Below, in pieces: positions 35,750 to 44,861 of a DNA stretch of 64,000 bases. Below the pieces are notes generated by a model. That model did no database searches. It was not told where the DNA came from and saw only the letters and a list, made by a program, of their open reading frames with translations. The position numbers and the translations under genes were made by a program. Numbering within the stretch: the first letter of the stretch is position 1; every line of letters starts with the position of its first letter. The stretch comes from DASPKM01 sp963817075 (GTDB lineage: Bacteria; Bacteroidota; Bacteroidia; Chitinophagales; Chitinophagaceae): the NCBI GenBank assembly GCA_963817075.1, contig CAWFMT010000007.1, forward strand, positions 186,001 through 250,000, written 5' to 3'.

Positions 35750-36751
35750 TTAAAATTTTGTCTGGAGTCCAATACCGAGCATAGAGCGCAATTGAGCAGC
35801 CGCAACATTTTTGCCAGGACCAAACTGCTTCACGTCGTCATCATAAATCAGGTCGAAGTTATAGGTCACATTCAGGAATCTGTTAACCTTCATTGCGATC
35901 GTATTGGTCCAGTATACATCAACCTTTTCAGGTGAAGCATTTGTTCGTGTATACTGGGTATACGTAGGAGGTGCAAATTGATAACCTTTCAAATAGTTTG
36001 AAAAAAGATCCAGCCTTGACTTGAATCCAACATTTTTAAATAGATCCTTATTGAATGCAATGGATGCAAAGCCACCAAGCTCAAACCTAACTTGCTTGAT
36101 AGGATCCACTCCATACAGTACAGATTTAGGTTTCTCGTTAGTTCCTGTACTTGCGTTTTGATAAGGTGGAGGAATTACTCCGCCCTGGAATAAATAATCA
36201 AAAGGTTTATCTGTTACAAAAATCCATCGGGCTGAGAAAGGAGTAACAAAAATGCTCAGACTGGATGTTGGTTTCCAATCCAAACCTGGTGCGACCGTTA
36301 AATAGCCCGGAGCCATAAAACCTGAGCTGCGCTTCTTGAGACCCTGATTCAGATAATTATAATCATAGCCAAAATAAAATTGGGAGCGAAAGTTTGCCAA
36401 CAATCCTGCGCGAAGCTTTGGCTTTAATGCATATCCGACTTTTGAAACCAAATCAACACGATCATCAGTTTTCCTATAACCAATTGAGTGAGTATTTATG
36501 AATGCATAACTAAGATCGAGATTATTGTCCCAGTTCCACTTTCCAGAAACCTTGTTAGCAAACAGGTTGAGGTAACCTGCAGCTGAGATAGACCATTTTT
36601 CAGCACCAGCAGCCCAATTCTTACTTCCGCCCTGTCCTACATTAATTGATATCAATCCTCCTTTTTTCCATCCATTCTTAACAGTGTCAGTCTGGCTGAA
36701 TGCCGAAGCAAATAGTACAGTGAAAAAAAGAAACAGAAGGAACTTTCTCAT
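35750..36751 (-). CDS. DUF3078 outer-membrane protein
   Basis: 333 residues from ATG 36751, which starts a signal peptide (MRKFLLFLFFTVLFASAFSQ); the open frame extends 21 codons upstream without support. The opening GWKKGGLISINVGQGGSKNWAAG is the DUF3078 hallmark, followed by alternating aromatic beta-strands ending in LGIGLQTKF with a terminal Phe, as expected of an outer-membrane barrel. Function unknown. Confidence 0.88.
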   Translation of the reverse strand: MRKFLLFLFFTVLFASAFSQTDTVKNGWKKGGLISINVGQGGSKNWAAGAEKWSISAAGYLNLFANKVSGKWNWDNNLDLSYAFINTHSIGYRKTDDRVDLVSKVGYALKPKLRAGLLANFRSQFYFGYDYNYLNQGLKKRSSGFMAPGYLTVAPGLDWKPTSSLSIFVTPFSARWIFVTDKPFDYLFQGGVIPPPYQNASTGTNEKPKSVLYGVDPIKQVRFELGGFASIAFNKDLFKNVGFKSRLDLFSNYLKGYQFAPPTYTQYTRTNASPEKVDVYWTNTIAMKVNRFLNVTYNFDLIYDDDVKQFGPGKNVAAAQLRSMLGIGLQTKF

Positions 36752-36884
36752 AAATCTGTAAGGTATTTGGTTTGACAACGGCCTGGCATTTTGAACTAAG
36801 CCGGTAGTAAACAAACCTAAGTCAAAATGACGAGATTACATAAAGCATGCTGATTTTTCGTGACCAATTTACGGCACAAATAGA

Positions 36885-37313
36885 TCATGCTTGTTTACGT
36901 AAACTATCACGGATCTCGATCAATAGTTTATCAGTTGTAGAAATCTCATCTACCACAGTTGCGGGAGGTGGCGTTTGCCGTTTCAGTTTATTAATTGCCT
37001 TCACCATTAAGAAAATAACCATTGCAAGCAGCATGAAATTTATGGCCACAGTAATAAAATTCCCATAGGCAAATACAGGTCCCAATTTTCTGGCCTCAAC
37101 AAGTGGTGTACCCGGAGGTACCTTGTCCTGGAGGTCTATATACGCATTCGTAAAATCAGGCGCTCCGATTATGCTTGCTATCAGAGGCATAACAAGGTCA
37201 TTGATCACCGAATCTATTATTTTTCCGAAGGCTGCCCCAATAATAACACCTACAGCAAGGTCAATGACATTGCCTTTGACGGCAAATTCCTTGAATTCTT
37301 TAATGAATCCCAT
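36885..37313 (-). CDS. mscL: Large-conductance mechanosensitive channel
   Basis: 142 residues. EFKEFAVKGNVIDLAVGVIIGAAFGKIIDSVI is the first helix with the conserved pore Gly/Ala pattern, YGNFITVAINFMLLAMVIFLMVKAIN the second, followed by the charged C-terminal helix. It opens on membrane tension to release solutes during osmotic downshock. It lies 35 bp downstream of ppk2 on the same strand. Confidence 0.96.
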   Translation of the reverse strand: MGFIKEFKEFAVKGNVIDLAVGVIIGAAFGKIIDSVINDLVMPLIASIIGAPDFTNAYIDLQDKVPPGTPLVEARKLGPVFAYGNFITVAINFMLLAMVIFLMVKAINKLKRQTPPPATVVDEISTTDKLLIEIRDSLRKQA

Positions 37314-37348
37314 AATGATTTTTTTAAGGTTAAATAATAGAGAGCACC

Positions 37349-38095
37349 TTATTTCTTAATGGCGGGGTATTGCATTTTCAGACCTTCAAGTGTTTCCTTC
37401 AGTGCCTTTGCAATAACATATTCCTTATACCAGTTCTGATCAGCTGGAACAATTATCCATGGAATCTTATTGCATTTTTCAAAAACCTCTTCATACATCT
37501 TGTGGTATTCGGAATAGAGTTTCGCTTCCTCGAAGTCTTTTTCGTTGTATTTCCAATGCTTTTTTGGGTCATGAACCCTCTCGGTGAGTCGTTCTTGCTG
37601 TTCTTCAGCAGAGATATGTAAATAGAATTTCAATATGTGCGTATTGCCATGATCTTTCAGCAGATCTTCAAAATCATTGATTGCTTTCATCCTTTTCTCT
37701 GCTGTTTCATCATCACACCATTTATGAACCCTGGTCACGAGTACATCCTCGTAATGTGAGCGATTAAATAGAACTATGAATCCTTTCGCTGGGGTCTTAG
37801 AGTGCACCCGCCACAAGAAATCATGGGAGAGTTCTTCAGATGTAGGAACCTTAAAAGACCATACCAAAATACCTTGTGGGTTCATGTGACCAAACACGTT
37901 TCGGATAGTCCCATCTTTCCCACTTGCATCCATTCCTTGTAACACTACAAGCACAGAATGTTTTCCTTCGGCATACAAAAGATTCTGAAGTTCATCAAGC
38001 TCTTCAAGTATCCTCACCGTCTTTAACTTTGTCTCTTGTTTGTCAAGATCCTTCGGTGCTCTTGTAGATATATCTTTAAGTCTCTTGATTCCCAT
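37349..38095 (-). CDS. PPK2-family polyphosphate kinase
   Basis: 248 residues, one PPK2 domain. Walker A is LQGMDASGKDGTI at about 53-65, then GHMNPQGI, the conserved VHSKTPAKG, Walker B FNRSHYEDVLV and HAEEQ-like ISAEEQQERL lid. PPK2 enzymes transfer phosphate between polyphosphate and nucleotides; the one-domain form mostly phosphorylates NMP/NDP from polyP. The direction cannot be fixed from sequence. Starts at ATG 38095, divergent from the DMT transporter. Confidence 0.93.
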   Translation of the reverse strand: MGIKRLKDISTRAPKDLDKQETKLKTVRILEELDELQNLLYAEGKHSVLVVLQGMDASGKDGTIRNVFGHMNPQGILVWSFKVPTSEELSHDFLWRVHSKTPAKGFIVLFNRSHYEDVLVTRVHKWCDDETAEKRMKAINDFEDLLKDHGNTHILKFYLHISAEEQQERLTERVHDPKKHWKYNEKDFEEAKLYSEYHKMYEEVFEKCNKIPWIIVPADQNWYKEYVIAKALKETLEGLKMQYPAIKK

Positions 38096-38155
38096 TAGAT
38101 CAATTCTAAATTGAATATACTATTAACCACTTGAAATTATCACCTTTGCGCCTCC

Positions 38156-39025
38156 ATGAATTCTGACCATCGGTTCTTTAACTGGATTCTTTTTATCCTC
38201 CTTTCGGTTATTTGGGGTAGTTCTTTCATACTCATGAAAGAGGGAATGGTGCGCCTGAGCCCATACCAGGTGGCTTCAGTAAGAATACTTAGTGCAGGAT
38301 TGGTATTGTTACCAACTGCCATAAGCCGTATCAGGAAAATACCTGGATCAAAGATGGGATATATCCTGCTTGCAGGATTGCTTGGAAGCTTTTTTCCTTC
38401 TTTTCTGTTTTGTATTGCTGAAACAAGAATTGATAGTGCGCTGGCCGGAATTTTAAATGCGCTTACGCCAATTTGTGTAATCGTAGTGGGAGCAATACTC
38501 TATAAAAGCAAGACCACCAGAAACCAATTACTCGGAGTTGTGATTGGATTTATTGGACTTTGTCTTTTGTTTCTTACAAGAGGAAAGATCGATTTCAGTT
38601 ACCTTTCTTTCGCCCTCCTCGTAGTTGTAGCAACCACTAGTTACGGAATCAATGTAAACCTGGTCAACCGCCATTTACATACTACAAGTTCATTGGATAT
38701 TGCAGCCTTCGCGTTTGTATCACTTATTATCCCGTCACTGATAATCCTAATTTTTACCGGCTTTTTTCAATTGCCTTTGAGCAACAGTGAAGTGCTAAAG
38801 TCTATTGGGGCGAGTGCGCTTCTTGGGATAAGTGGAACAGCTATCGCCACCATACTTTTCTACATACTATTGAAAAAGTCAGGTCCTATCTTTTCATCCC
38901 TTGTCACCTATGGAATTCCGTTCGTGGCCATATTCTGGGGATTGCTGGCGGGTGAAACAATTAGTTTTCTGCAGATCTTATGTTTGCTGCTGATCCTGGG
39001 TGGAGTCTATATTTCTAGACGGTGA
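38156..39025 (+). CDS. DMT superfamily (EamA) transporter
   Basis: 289 residues, almost entirely hydrophobic with about ten helices in two EamA repeats (about 10-140 and 150-288). It has the WGSSFILMKEG segment early in the first repeat. Substrate is unknown; EamA proteins export amino acids and metabolites. Single gene between divergent ppk2 and convergent frr. Confidence 0.9.
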   Translation: MNSDHRFFNWILFILLSVIWGSSFILMKEGMVRLSPYQVASVRILSAGLVLLPTAISRIRKIPGSKMGYILLAGLLGSFFPSFLFCIAETRIDSALAGILNALTPICVIVVGAILYKSKTTRNQLLGVVIGFIGLCLLFLTRGKIDFSYLSFALLVVVATTSYGINVNLVNRHLHTTSSLDIAAFAFVSLIIPSLIILIFTGFFQLPLSNSEVLKSIGASALLGISGTAIATILFYILLKKSGPIFSSLVTYGIPFVAIFWGLLAGETISFLQILCLLLILGGVYISRR

Positions 39026-39121
39026 TTATTCAATTTGAAAATTTCTTGCCTGCTGCGCAGTCAAGCAGGGAAAATGAAGAAGTAAATCTCAAAATCTCTA
39101 TATCTCAAAATCGCGCATTCT

Positions 39122-39685
39122 TCAAACCGCCATAATCTCCTTCTCTTTCTGAATCAGATGTTTTTCTATGAATGCCACATATTTATCAGTGAGCGCCTGC
39201 ACGGCTGCTTCTGCATCTTTGGCTGCGTCTTCACTAAGTCCTTCCTTCTGTAATTTCTTGATATGTTCTATTGCTTCTCTTCGAATGCTTCTCACAGCCA
39301 CCCTTGAGAGTTCCCCTTCATGATGCGCCTTTTTTACAAATTCTCTTCTTCTTTCCTCAGTAAGAGGTGGAAGGAATAACCTGATTATGCTTCCATCATT
39401 TTGTGGGGTAATTCCAATATTTGCATTGATGATTGAACGCTCGATACCCTGGAGCATATTCTTCTCCCATGGCTGTATGGTTAGAGTGCGGGCATCCGCC
39501 ACTGTTATATTTGCTACCTGATTCAGGGGTGTAGGAGATCCGTAATAATCAACATAAACTCCATCCACAATATTTGGATTGGCTCTGCCTGCCCGGATCT
39601 TTACCAATTCTGCTTCCAGGTGAGCAATCGCTTTCTTCATTGAATCACCTGCATCCTCTATTATCAATTCTAATTCGTCTGTCAT
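39122..39685 (-). CDS. frr: Ribosome recycling factor
   Basis: 187 residues, the usual size. Segments RAGRANPNIVDGVYVDYYGSPTPLNQVANI, TIQPWEKNML and LPPLTEERRREFVKKA are all diagnostic. It splits post-termination ribosomes with EF-G. The typical partner pyrH is not next to it here; the next upstream gene on the strand is the WecA/MraY-like one, 151 bp away. Confidence 0.97.
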   Translation of the reverse strand: MTDELELIIEDAGDSMKKAIAHLEAELVKIRAGRANPNIVDGVYVDYYGSPTPLNQVANITVADARTLTIQPWEKNMLQGIERSIINANIGITPQNDGSIIRLFLPPLTEERRREFVKKAHHEGELSRVAVRSIRREAIEHIKKLQKEGLSEDAAKDAEAAVQALTDKYVAFIEKHLIQKEKEIMAV

Positions 39686-39836
39686 AATATTATTACTTGA
39701 TTATACAGCTGCAAACCTAAGCAAATGCGGAAATCAGGCAAAACGCAGATAAATTGAATTTAACGAATAGTATTTTGGAAAGGTGACTCTAGCTCGATTT
39801 CAAAATTTTCTTGAGAGTTATTCGATGGACAAAACT

Positions 39837-40967
39837 CTAGTTCTTCTGCTCGAGTATGGTGTCCTTTGTGAGAGGTACAATTTTGGAAGAAACAATTTCC
39901 GCTTCTGTCTCCAATGTTTTCGCAACAAACAACCTTGGTTTCGGTCTGCTGAAATACAAAAGGCCAATTGCCGTGAAGAATATAGCCATGGTTGATAGGA
40001 TCAGTAAAGTGCTTCCAAGATGTCTGAGGCTATATGTAAGTACAATAAAAAGCAGGTTGGTACTAACAAGGATCAACGTAATGCTGCGATGCGATAATCC
40101 TTTGTCCAGCATTAAGTGGTGAATATGATTTCTGTCAGGACTAAAAGGCGAACGACGATGAATGATCCTGATACTGAATACTCTTAGTGTATCAAGCAGA
40201 GGGATCATCAGAATCGCAAAACCAAGTGCTGGAGACTCCAGTATAGGAAAAGCAACATCAGCGGAGCCGGCAGTATTAATAAATTTTACCACCAAAATCG
40301 AGCTGATCAGTCCAATTAAGAGGGAACCGGTATCGCCCATAAATATCTTGGCGGGCTGGAAATTGAAGATTAGAAAAGCAGCAATACTTCCCGCAAGTGA
40401 AAACGAAAGGATCGCGTACGGCAGTTGGCCAACGTTCAGAAAATACACCCCGAAAATGGACATCGCCATTAGTCCAAGGCTGCCCGCGAGACCATCAACT
40501 CCATCGATAAGATTAAAAGAATTAATTATGACGATAACAGTAAAATAAGTAAGAACCAGACTATACATTTCAGGCAAATCATATAGTCCCAAAAAACCGT
40601 GCATGCTCTTTATCTGGATACCGCCTTTATACACGATAAGAAATGCCGCCAGGACCTGGCCAATAAATTTCTTGATTGGCGAGATCACAAGAATATCGTC
40701 CTTCAGCCCCAGGAAAAAAATCACAAGCGCAGCAGCAATCAGGTACTGAAATTCAGGAGCATTGTAAAATGAAATAGTGAGCAAACTCGCCATAACAAAT
40801 CCTGCAAAAATTCCCAGTCCGCCTAAAGAAGGGATGGGAGAATGATGAATCTTGCGTTCATCAGGAACGTCATACAATTTCTTCATTTCCGCAACAGAAA
40901 TTATGACGGGAATAGCGAGGAAAGTTATGGCAAACGAAACACTCAGTGAAAGTAAGACATCGAACAT
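39837..40967 (-). CDS. MraY/WecA-family polyprenyl-phosphate GlcNAc-1-phosphate transferase
   Basis: About 376 residues from ATG 40967, which opens the first helix (MFDVLLSLSVSFAITFLAIPV); the frame runs 16 codons further upstream. It has roughly ten helices and the loop motifs DERKIHHSPIPSLGG, LGLKDDI (acidic pair), FNLIDGVDGLAGS, FMGDTGSL and the WecA-type DRNHIHHLML. It links an N-acetylhexosamine-1-phosphate to a lipid carrier for surface polysaccharide. The HIHH motif favours WecA over MraY. Confidence 0.93.
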   Translation of the reverse strand: MFDVLLSLSVSFAITFLAIPVIISVAEMKKLYDVPDERKIHHSPIPSLGGLGIFAGFVMASLLTISFYNAPEFQYLIAAALVIFFLGLKDDILVISPIKKFIGQVLAAFLIVYKGGIQIKSMHGFLGLYDLPEMYSLVLTYFTVIVIINSFNLIDGVDGLAGSLGLMAMSIFGVYFLNVGQLPYAILSFSLAGSIAAFLIFNFQPAKIFMGDTGSLLIGLISSILVVKFINTAGSADVAFPILESPALGFAILMIPLLDTLRVFSIRIIHRRSPFSPDRNHIHHLMLDKGLSHRSITLILVSTNLLFIVLTYSLRHLGSTLLILSTMAIFFTAIGLLYFSRPKPRLFVAKTLETEAEIVSSKIVPLTKDTILEQKN

Positions 40968-41090
40968 CGGCCCCGATTTGGTTGAGAATTTTAAGTCATA
41001 ATGATCAGCCAGCAACTAATACGGCCTTATGTCCTTCACAGGTTGGCCCGCAAGTTACTTTTTGTTTCGAAATAGCCAATTTTTTTTATC

Positions 41091-41123
41091 CGTCTGTAGC
41101 GAAATTCAATCGAAATACAGACG
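41091..41123. promoter_or_regulatory. 8-bp inverted repeat upstream of tktN
   Basis: CGTCTGTA (41091-41098) and TACAGACG (41116-41123) are perfect inverted repeats with a 17-bp spacer. They lie in the 244-bp divergent gap between the WecA-like gene and the transketolase gene, about 90 bp before the latter. Possible operator; nothing else is seen in this gap. Confidence 0.35.
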
Positions 41124-41211
41124 ACAGAAAAAGAAACGTAAAAAAACTTTAATTCGTGCCCAACCAGCATGAAGAATTCGATTAGTTTTGCCGCCTCAAT
41201 TGAACCCATAC

Positions 41212-42063
41212 ATGCCGGAACATAAAGATGTTGATGAACTCAAAAAGATCGCTTCGCAGATAAGAAGAGACATACTTCGAATGGTACACGGCGCTAATAG
41301 CGGTCATCCAGGAGGTTCCTTAGGTTGTGCAGATTTCTTTGCCGCCCTCTATTTTAATATTATGAAGCATGACCCCAGGTTCAATATGGATGCAAAGGGT
41401 GAAGACATTTTCATATTGTCTAACGGTCACATCTCACCGGTCTTCTACTCAACACTGGCAAGATCAGGGTACTTTGATATCAAAGAACTGGGCAGTTTCC
41501 GTAAAATAAATTCAAGACTTCAGGGCCATCCCGCCACTCATGAACACCTTCCTGGAGTTCGCGTTGCAACAGGTTCACTTGGACAGGGAATGAGTGTTTC
41601 GTTAGGTGCAGCCTTAACCAAGAGGCTGAACAAGGATGAACGTATTGTTTATTCATTGCACGGAGATGGGGAATTAAACGAGGGGCAGAATTGGGAAGCA
41701 ATCCTTTTTGCAGCTCATCATAAAGTAGATAACCTTATATCAACGGTTGATTGGAATGGCCAGCAGATCGATGGGCCTACTGATAAGGTCCTGAAGCTGG
41801 GAAATATCCGCGAAAAATTTGAAGTTTTTGGCTGGACCACCCTCGAAATGGATGGAAATCAAATGGAAGAGATAGTGGAAACCCTTGAAAAAGCTAAATC
41901 CCTGACTGGCAAGGGCAAACCTATCGCCATCATGATGCACACCATTATGGGCAAGGGAGTTGATTTCATGGAAAATGACCATAATTGGCATGGAGTAGCG
42001 CCCAATAATGAGCAATTAGCCAAAGCACTTACGCAATTGGAGGAGACGCTGGGAGACTTTTGA
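41212..42063 (+). CDS. Transketolase, N-terminal subunit only
   Basis: 283 residues from ATG 41212 (TTG 41188 is in frame upstream). It contains the TPP pyrophosphate domain: MVHGANSGHPGGSLGCADFFAAL, LSNGHISPVFYS, GSLGQGMSVSLGAAL and LHGDGELNEGQNWEA, ending HNWHGVAPNN. The Pyr and C-terminal domains are absent, as in split transketolases. The C-terminal subunit gene normally follows directly but here the next gene is convergent, so the partner must be elsewhere. Confidence 0.94.
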   Translation: MPEHKDVDELKKIASQIRRDILRMVHGANSGHPGGSLGCADFFAALYFNIMKHDPRFNMDAKGEDIFILSNGHISPVFYSTLARSGYFDIKELGSFRKINSRLQGHPATHEHLPGVRVATGSLGQGMSVSLGAALTKRLNKDERIVYSLHGDGELNEGQNWEAILFAAHHKVDNLISTVDWNGQQIDGPTDKVLKLGNIREKFEVFGWTTLEMDGNQMEEIVETLEKAKSLTGKGKPIAIMMHTIMGKGVDFMENDHNWHGVAPNNEQLAKALTQLEETLGDF

Positions 42064-42072
42064 CGAAGCACC

Positions 42073-42163
42073 GAGGTCAGAGGTCAGAAGTCAGAAGTTA
42101 AAGAAGTTAAAGAAGTTAGGCGCATCTCATTATTCATATCTCACGACTCACGTCTCACGACTT
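42073..42163. repeat. R3 and CTCACGA tandem repeats
   Basis: GAGGTCAGAGGTCAGAAGTC and AGAAGTTAAAGAAGTTA (42073-42118) are followed by TATCTCACGACTCACGTCTC (about 42137-42163). The second run includes the TGA stop of the LolC/E gene on the other strand (42155-42157). Confidence 0.8.
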
Positions 42164-43375
42164 CAATTCAATCGCCTGCAGTGCTGCCTTTCTCGCAGGA
42201 AACCAGGATGCAATTAGCGCAACAACCATTACAGTGGCCAGCACTAGCACAAAATCTGAAACTTTTAATTTTATTGGATAATAACTAATCACAAAGGTTC
42301 CTCCCTGTAATGGAACCAATTGAAATTTTACCTGGATGATGCAAAGAATTGCTGCCAGCAACATACCAATTCCAGCTCCCATAAGTGAAAGTAATAAGCC
42401 CTCAGTTAAGAAGATCTTTTGCACGAGCCCATTATCCGCACCCATTGCTTTCATCACCTGGATATCCTTTTGCTTTTCCATCACCAACATGGTAAGTGCG
42501 CCGATCATGTTGAAGGCCGCGACAACGAGGATCAGAGAGAGAATGGCATAGATCACCCATTTCTCAACCTCCATAACTCTATATAACCCCTGGTTCTGCT
42601 GGTATCGACTTAAAACTTTGTACTTCTTGCCTAATTGATTTTGTAGTTGCTCCTGAATGCGATCAGAATCGGGATCAATCAAACGAATTTCCAATCCAGT
42701 CACTTCATTTGGTTTCCAGTTCAACATCAATTGGAGGAAAGCAAGATTCGTCAGGACATATTTATTATCAAAATCCTGCTGAATTAGAAAAGCACCTGAT
42801 GCATTCACATTCGCAGCACTCAAGGATTGCAATGGATCAGCTACGTTAATAGATGCTCCTCTTTTAAACAAATAGGCAGTTAATGGAAATATGCTTCTGT
42901 CGCTTTGCAACGCAAGGGCGCTTTCTACTCCTATACCAAGTACCATTGCCGGTTCATCCTTTGTTCCGAGATCGAACTTACCATGTACAATATGTTCGGG
43001 CACTTGAGTAACATTCTTATAATTCTCATCAACTCCCTTAATAAAAACAAGCGACTGCATCTGACCATTTTGAAGAAGTGCCTTGTCTTCCGCCACCAAT
43101 GAATATGCACTGATGCCATCCATGGATCGGATCTTTTTCAATTGATCATCCGTTAAGATCATTGTCTTTCCAGTGGCAGGTATTACTTTGAGATCCGTAT
43201 AGAATGTAGAATAAAGTGACTTAACAAGGTCTTCAAATCCATTGAAAACACTCAAGACAACAATCAGGGCAGCTGCGCCTACAATAATAGCGGTCATGCT
43301 TACCCAGGCAATTATGTTTATTGCATTTGTGGATTTCGGAGCTCTAAAATATCGCCAGGCGAATAGGAGATTCAA
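42155..43375 (-). CDS. LolC/LolE-like FtsX-family ABC permease
   Basis: 406 residues. One N-terminal helix (about 20-42), a large periplasmic domain (about 45-270) and three C-terminal helices with the ALTMLVMEKQKDIQVMKAMGAD motif, the FtsX/MacB signature. This topology fits lipoprotein-releasing LolC/E subunits; the ATPase LolD is not adjacent. It is the last gene of a minus-strand run GT2-rbfA-this gene. The stop codon lies in a CTCACGA repeat. Confidence 0.9.
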   Translation of the reverse strand: MNLLFAWRYFRAPKSTNAINIIAWVSMTAIIVGAAALIVVLSVFNGFEDLVKSLYSTFYTDLKVIPATGKTMILTDDQLKKIRSMDGISAYSLVAEDKALLQNGQMQSLVFIKGVDENYKNVTQVPEHIVHGKFDLGTKDEPAMVLGIGVESALALQSDRSIFPLTAYLFKRGASINVADPLQSLSAANVNASGAFLIQQDFDNKYVLTNLAFLQLMLNWKPNEVTGLEIRLIDPDSDRIQEQLQNQLGKKYKVLSRYQQNQGLYRVMEVEKWVIYAILSLILVVAAFNMIGALTMLVMEKQKDIQVMKAMGADNGLVQKIFLTEGLLLSLMGAGIGMLLAAILCIIQVKFQLVPLQGGTFVISYYPIKLKVSDFVLVLATVMVVALIASWFPARKAALQAIELKS

Positions 43376-43430
43376 TGAATTTTAATTTGTACTCTGGTTT
43401 TATTGAAAGCGACTTAAATAAACTGAATTT

Positions 43431-43808
43431 TTATTCTTCTTTCTGACCTTCGGCATCAGGTTTACTAATGCTTTTAAGCAATTCCTCCATCTTAAAAGCA
43501 TGATCGAGGCTTTCATCAAGAAAAAATCTCAATTCCGGGATTCGTCTCAATTGTTGTTTAACCCTACCACTGAGTTCTTTTTTTACTTCCCATGCCTTGT
43601 CAGTTATCTTCTTTAAAACTGCAGCTTTATCCTTTACTTTAAACAGACTTAGATAAATTCTTGCTTCAAGCAAATCAGGTGTGATCTTCACTGAGGTGAT
43701 CGAAATCATTCCCCCATCAATCATATTCAATCCAAGTCGGAGAAAAATATCATTCAACTCTTCATTCAACAGTCCTGCTATTTGTTTTTGCCTCTTCGAT
43801 TCCTGCAT
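43431..43808 (-). CDS. rbfA: Ribosome-binding factor A
   Basis: 125 residues. The KH-type fold has the ISITSVKITPDLLEARIYLSLF segment and the RIPELRFFLDESLDHAFKMEELL motif typical of RbfA. It matures the 30S subunit (16S 5' end). It lies 19 nt after the glycosyltransferase stop and 55 nt before the LolC/E-like gene; the rbfA-lolCE pairing is frequent in Bacteroidota as I recall. Confidence 0.94.
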   Translation of the reverse strand: MQESKRQKQIAGLLNEELNDIFLRLGLNMIDGGMISITSVKITPDLLEARIYLSLFKVKDKAAVLKKITDKAWEVKKELSGRVKQQLRRIPELRFFLDESLDHAFKMEELLKSISKPDAEGQKEE

Positions 43809-43827
43809 ATATATAGTTTAAGAGAAA

Positions 43828-44640
43828 TTACTTCAAATAATTATTAAGACCATCAGTAGCATAGTTCGATTTTTTGCGAATGGATTCCATAAGTCTTTCT
43901 TCATTGGAATCCATGGATGATAGGTCTGCCACTTTGTGGTGCATATGATATGCCACCCCTCCAAATTTCAAAAATCTGATCTTCACCCCCGCGTTTAGTA
44001 AGCGAACAGCCAGTTCATTGTCTTCCTTCCCCCACCCTTTAAATGATTCGTCATAACCATTTACTTTAAGAAGGTCTTCTTTCCAAAAAGCCATGTTACA
44101 TCCAAATACATACTTATAATTGAAATTATTCTGTTGCCAGAAATAGGAAATCTTTTTAAGAAGATCCGATCGCATTGCATTATGACGTTTGTCGATCTCT
44201 GCTCTATGCTCAGCAAGTTCCTCAATTTTCAGGTTTCCTTCCAGTACATTCTTTGTAAGGGCTTCATTCATCATTGCTCTGGCGCCTGCCACAAAGGTGC
44301 CGGCTTTTGCAATTGATAAGTGATCAGCTATGAAATGCTTCTCAAGTAAGAGGTCGCCATCAATCTGTATAAGATACTCAGAACGGGCGGCAGCAAATGA
44401 ACGATTTCTTATACTCGCAAGTCTGTAACCATGGTCTTCATGCCAGATGTGGACCATGGGCCTAGGAGAATTCCTTTGCATCAACTCGATCAATTCTTTG
44501 GTTGCAGGTCCTGAACCATCATCAGCGATTATGATCTCATCAGGCAAATGCACCTGATTAAATATACTCTCCACGCATATCTTAAGCGCATCAGGGCGGT
44601 TGTATGTAGAAACAATAATGGAAGAAGATGGCGGTTTCAT
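43828..44640 (-). CDS. Family 2 glycosyltransferase with 7C-type C-terminal domain
   Basis: 270 residues. GT-A fold: SIIVSTYNRPDALKICVESI, IIIADDGSG, the metal-binding IDGDLLLE, and a C-terminal galactosyltransferase-like segment VFGCNMAFWKEDL..GYDESFKGWGKEDNELAVRL with the catalytic acidic ED. It probably adds a sugar to a surface glycan. It begins the operon with rbfA. Confidence 0.93.
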   Translation of the reverse strand: MKPPSSSIIVSTYNRPDALKICVESIFNQVHLPDEIIIADDGSGPATKELIELMQRNSPRPMVHIWHEDHGYRLASIRNRSFAAARSEYLIQIDGDLLLEKHFIADHLSIAKAGTFVAGARAMMNEALTKNVLEGNLKIEELAEHRAEIDKRHNAMRSDLLKKISYFWQQNNFNYKYVFGCNMAFWKEDLLKVNGYDESFKGWGKEDNELAVRLLNAGVKIRFLKFGGVAYHMHHKVADLSSMDSNEERLMESIRKKSNYATDGLNNYLK

Positions 44641-44669
44641 GATTCTGGTGCGAAGATAAACGCTGCGCG

Positions 44670-44752
44670 GTTTCGGGTTTCGAGTTTCGAGTTTCCAGAT
44701 ACTTTACATTCTGACCTCCGACTTCTGACTTCTGACTTCAGACCTCCCACTT
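44670..44752. repeat. TTTCGAG tandem and R3 repeats upstream of the ABC exporter
   Basis: GGTTTCGGGTTTCGAGTTTC and following GAGTTTCCAG (44669-44697) precede CTGACCTCCGACTTCTGACT plus TCTGACTTCAGACCTCCC (44711-44749). The latter is the inverted orientation of the R3 run at 42073. An R1 copy follows immediately. Confidence 0.85.
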
Positions 44753-44758
44753 CGAAAC

Positions 44759-44840
44759 ATTTAACCGCCATGGCGCCATGACGCAAAGTTTCGCGAGGAA
44801 CTTTGCGTTACTTTGCGCCTCTGTTCCTTTGCGGTTAATT
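44759..44840. repeat. R1 palindromic repeat, copy 6
   Basis: Left end ATTTAACCGCCATGGCGCC, inner GCAAAGTTTCGCGAGGAACTTTGC palindrome (described in parts) and right end CCTTTGCGGTTAATT. It ends 21 bp before the ABC exporter start. Confidence 0.9.
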
Positions 44841-44861
44841 ATCAGAGAAAAAGTATCATCA

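Noticed and set aside
44778..44861. Upstream start for the ABC exporter
   Set aside because: The first 28 codons come from an R1 repeat; ATG 44862 begins the normal exporter N-terminus.
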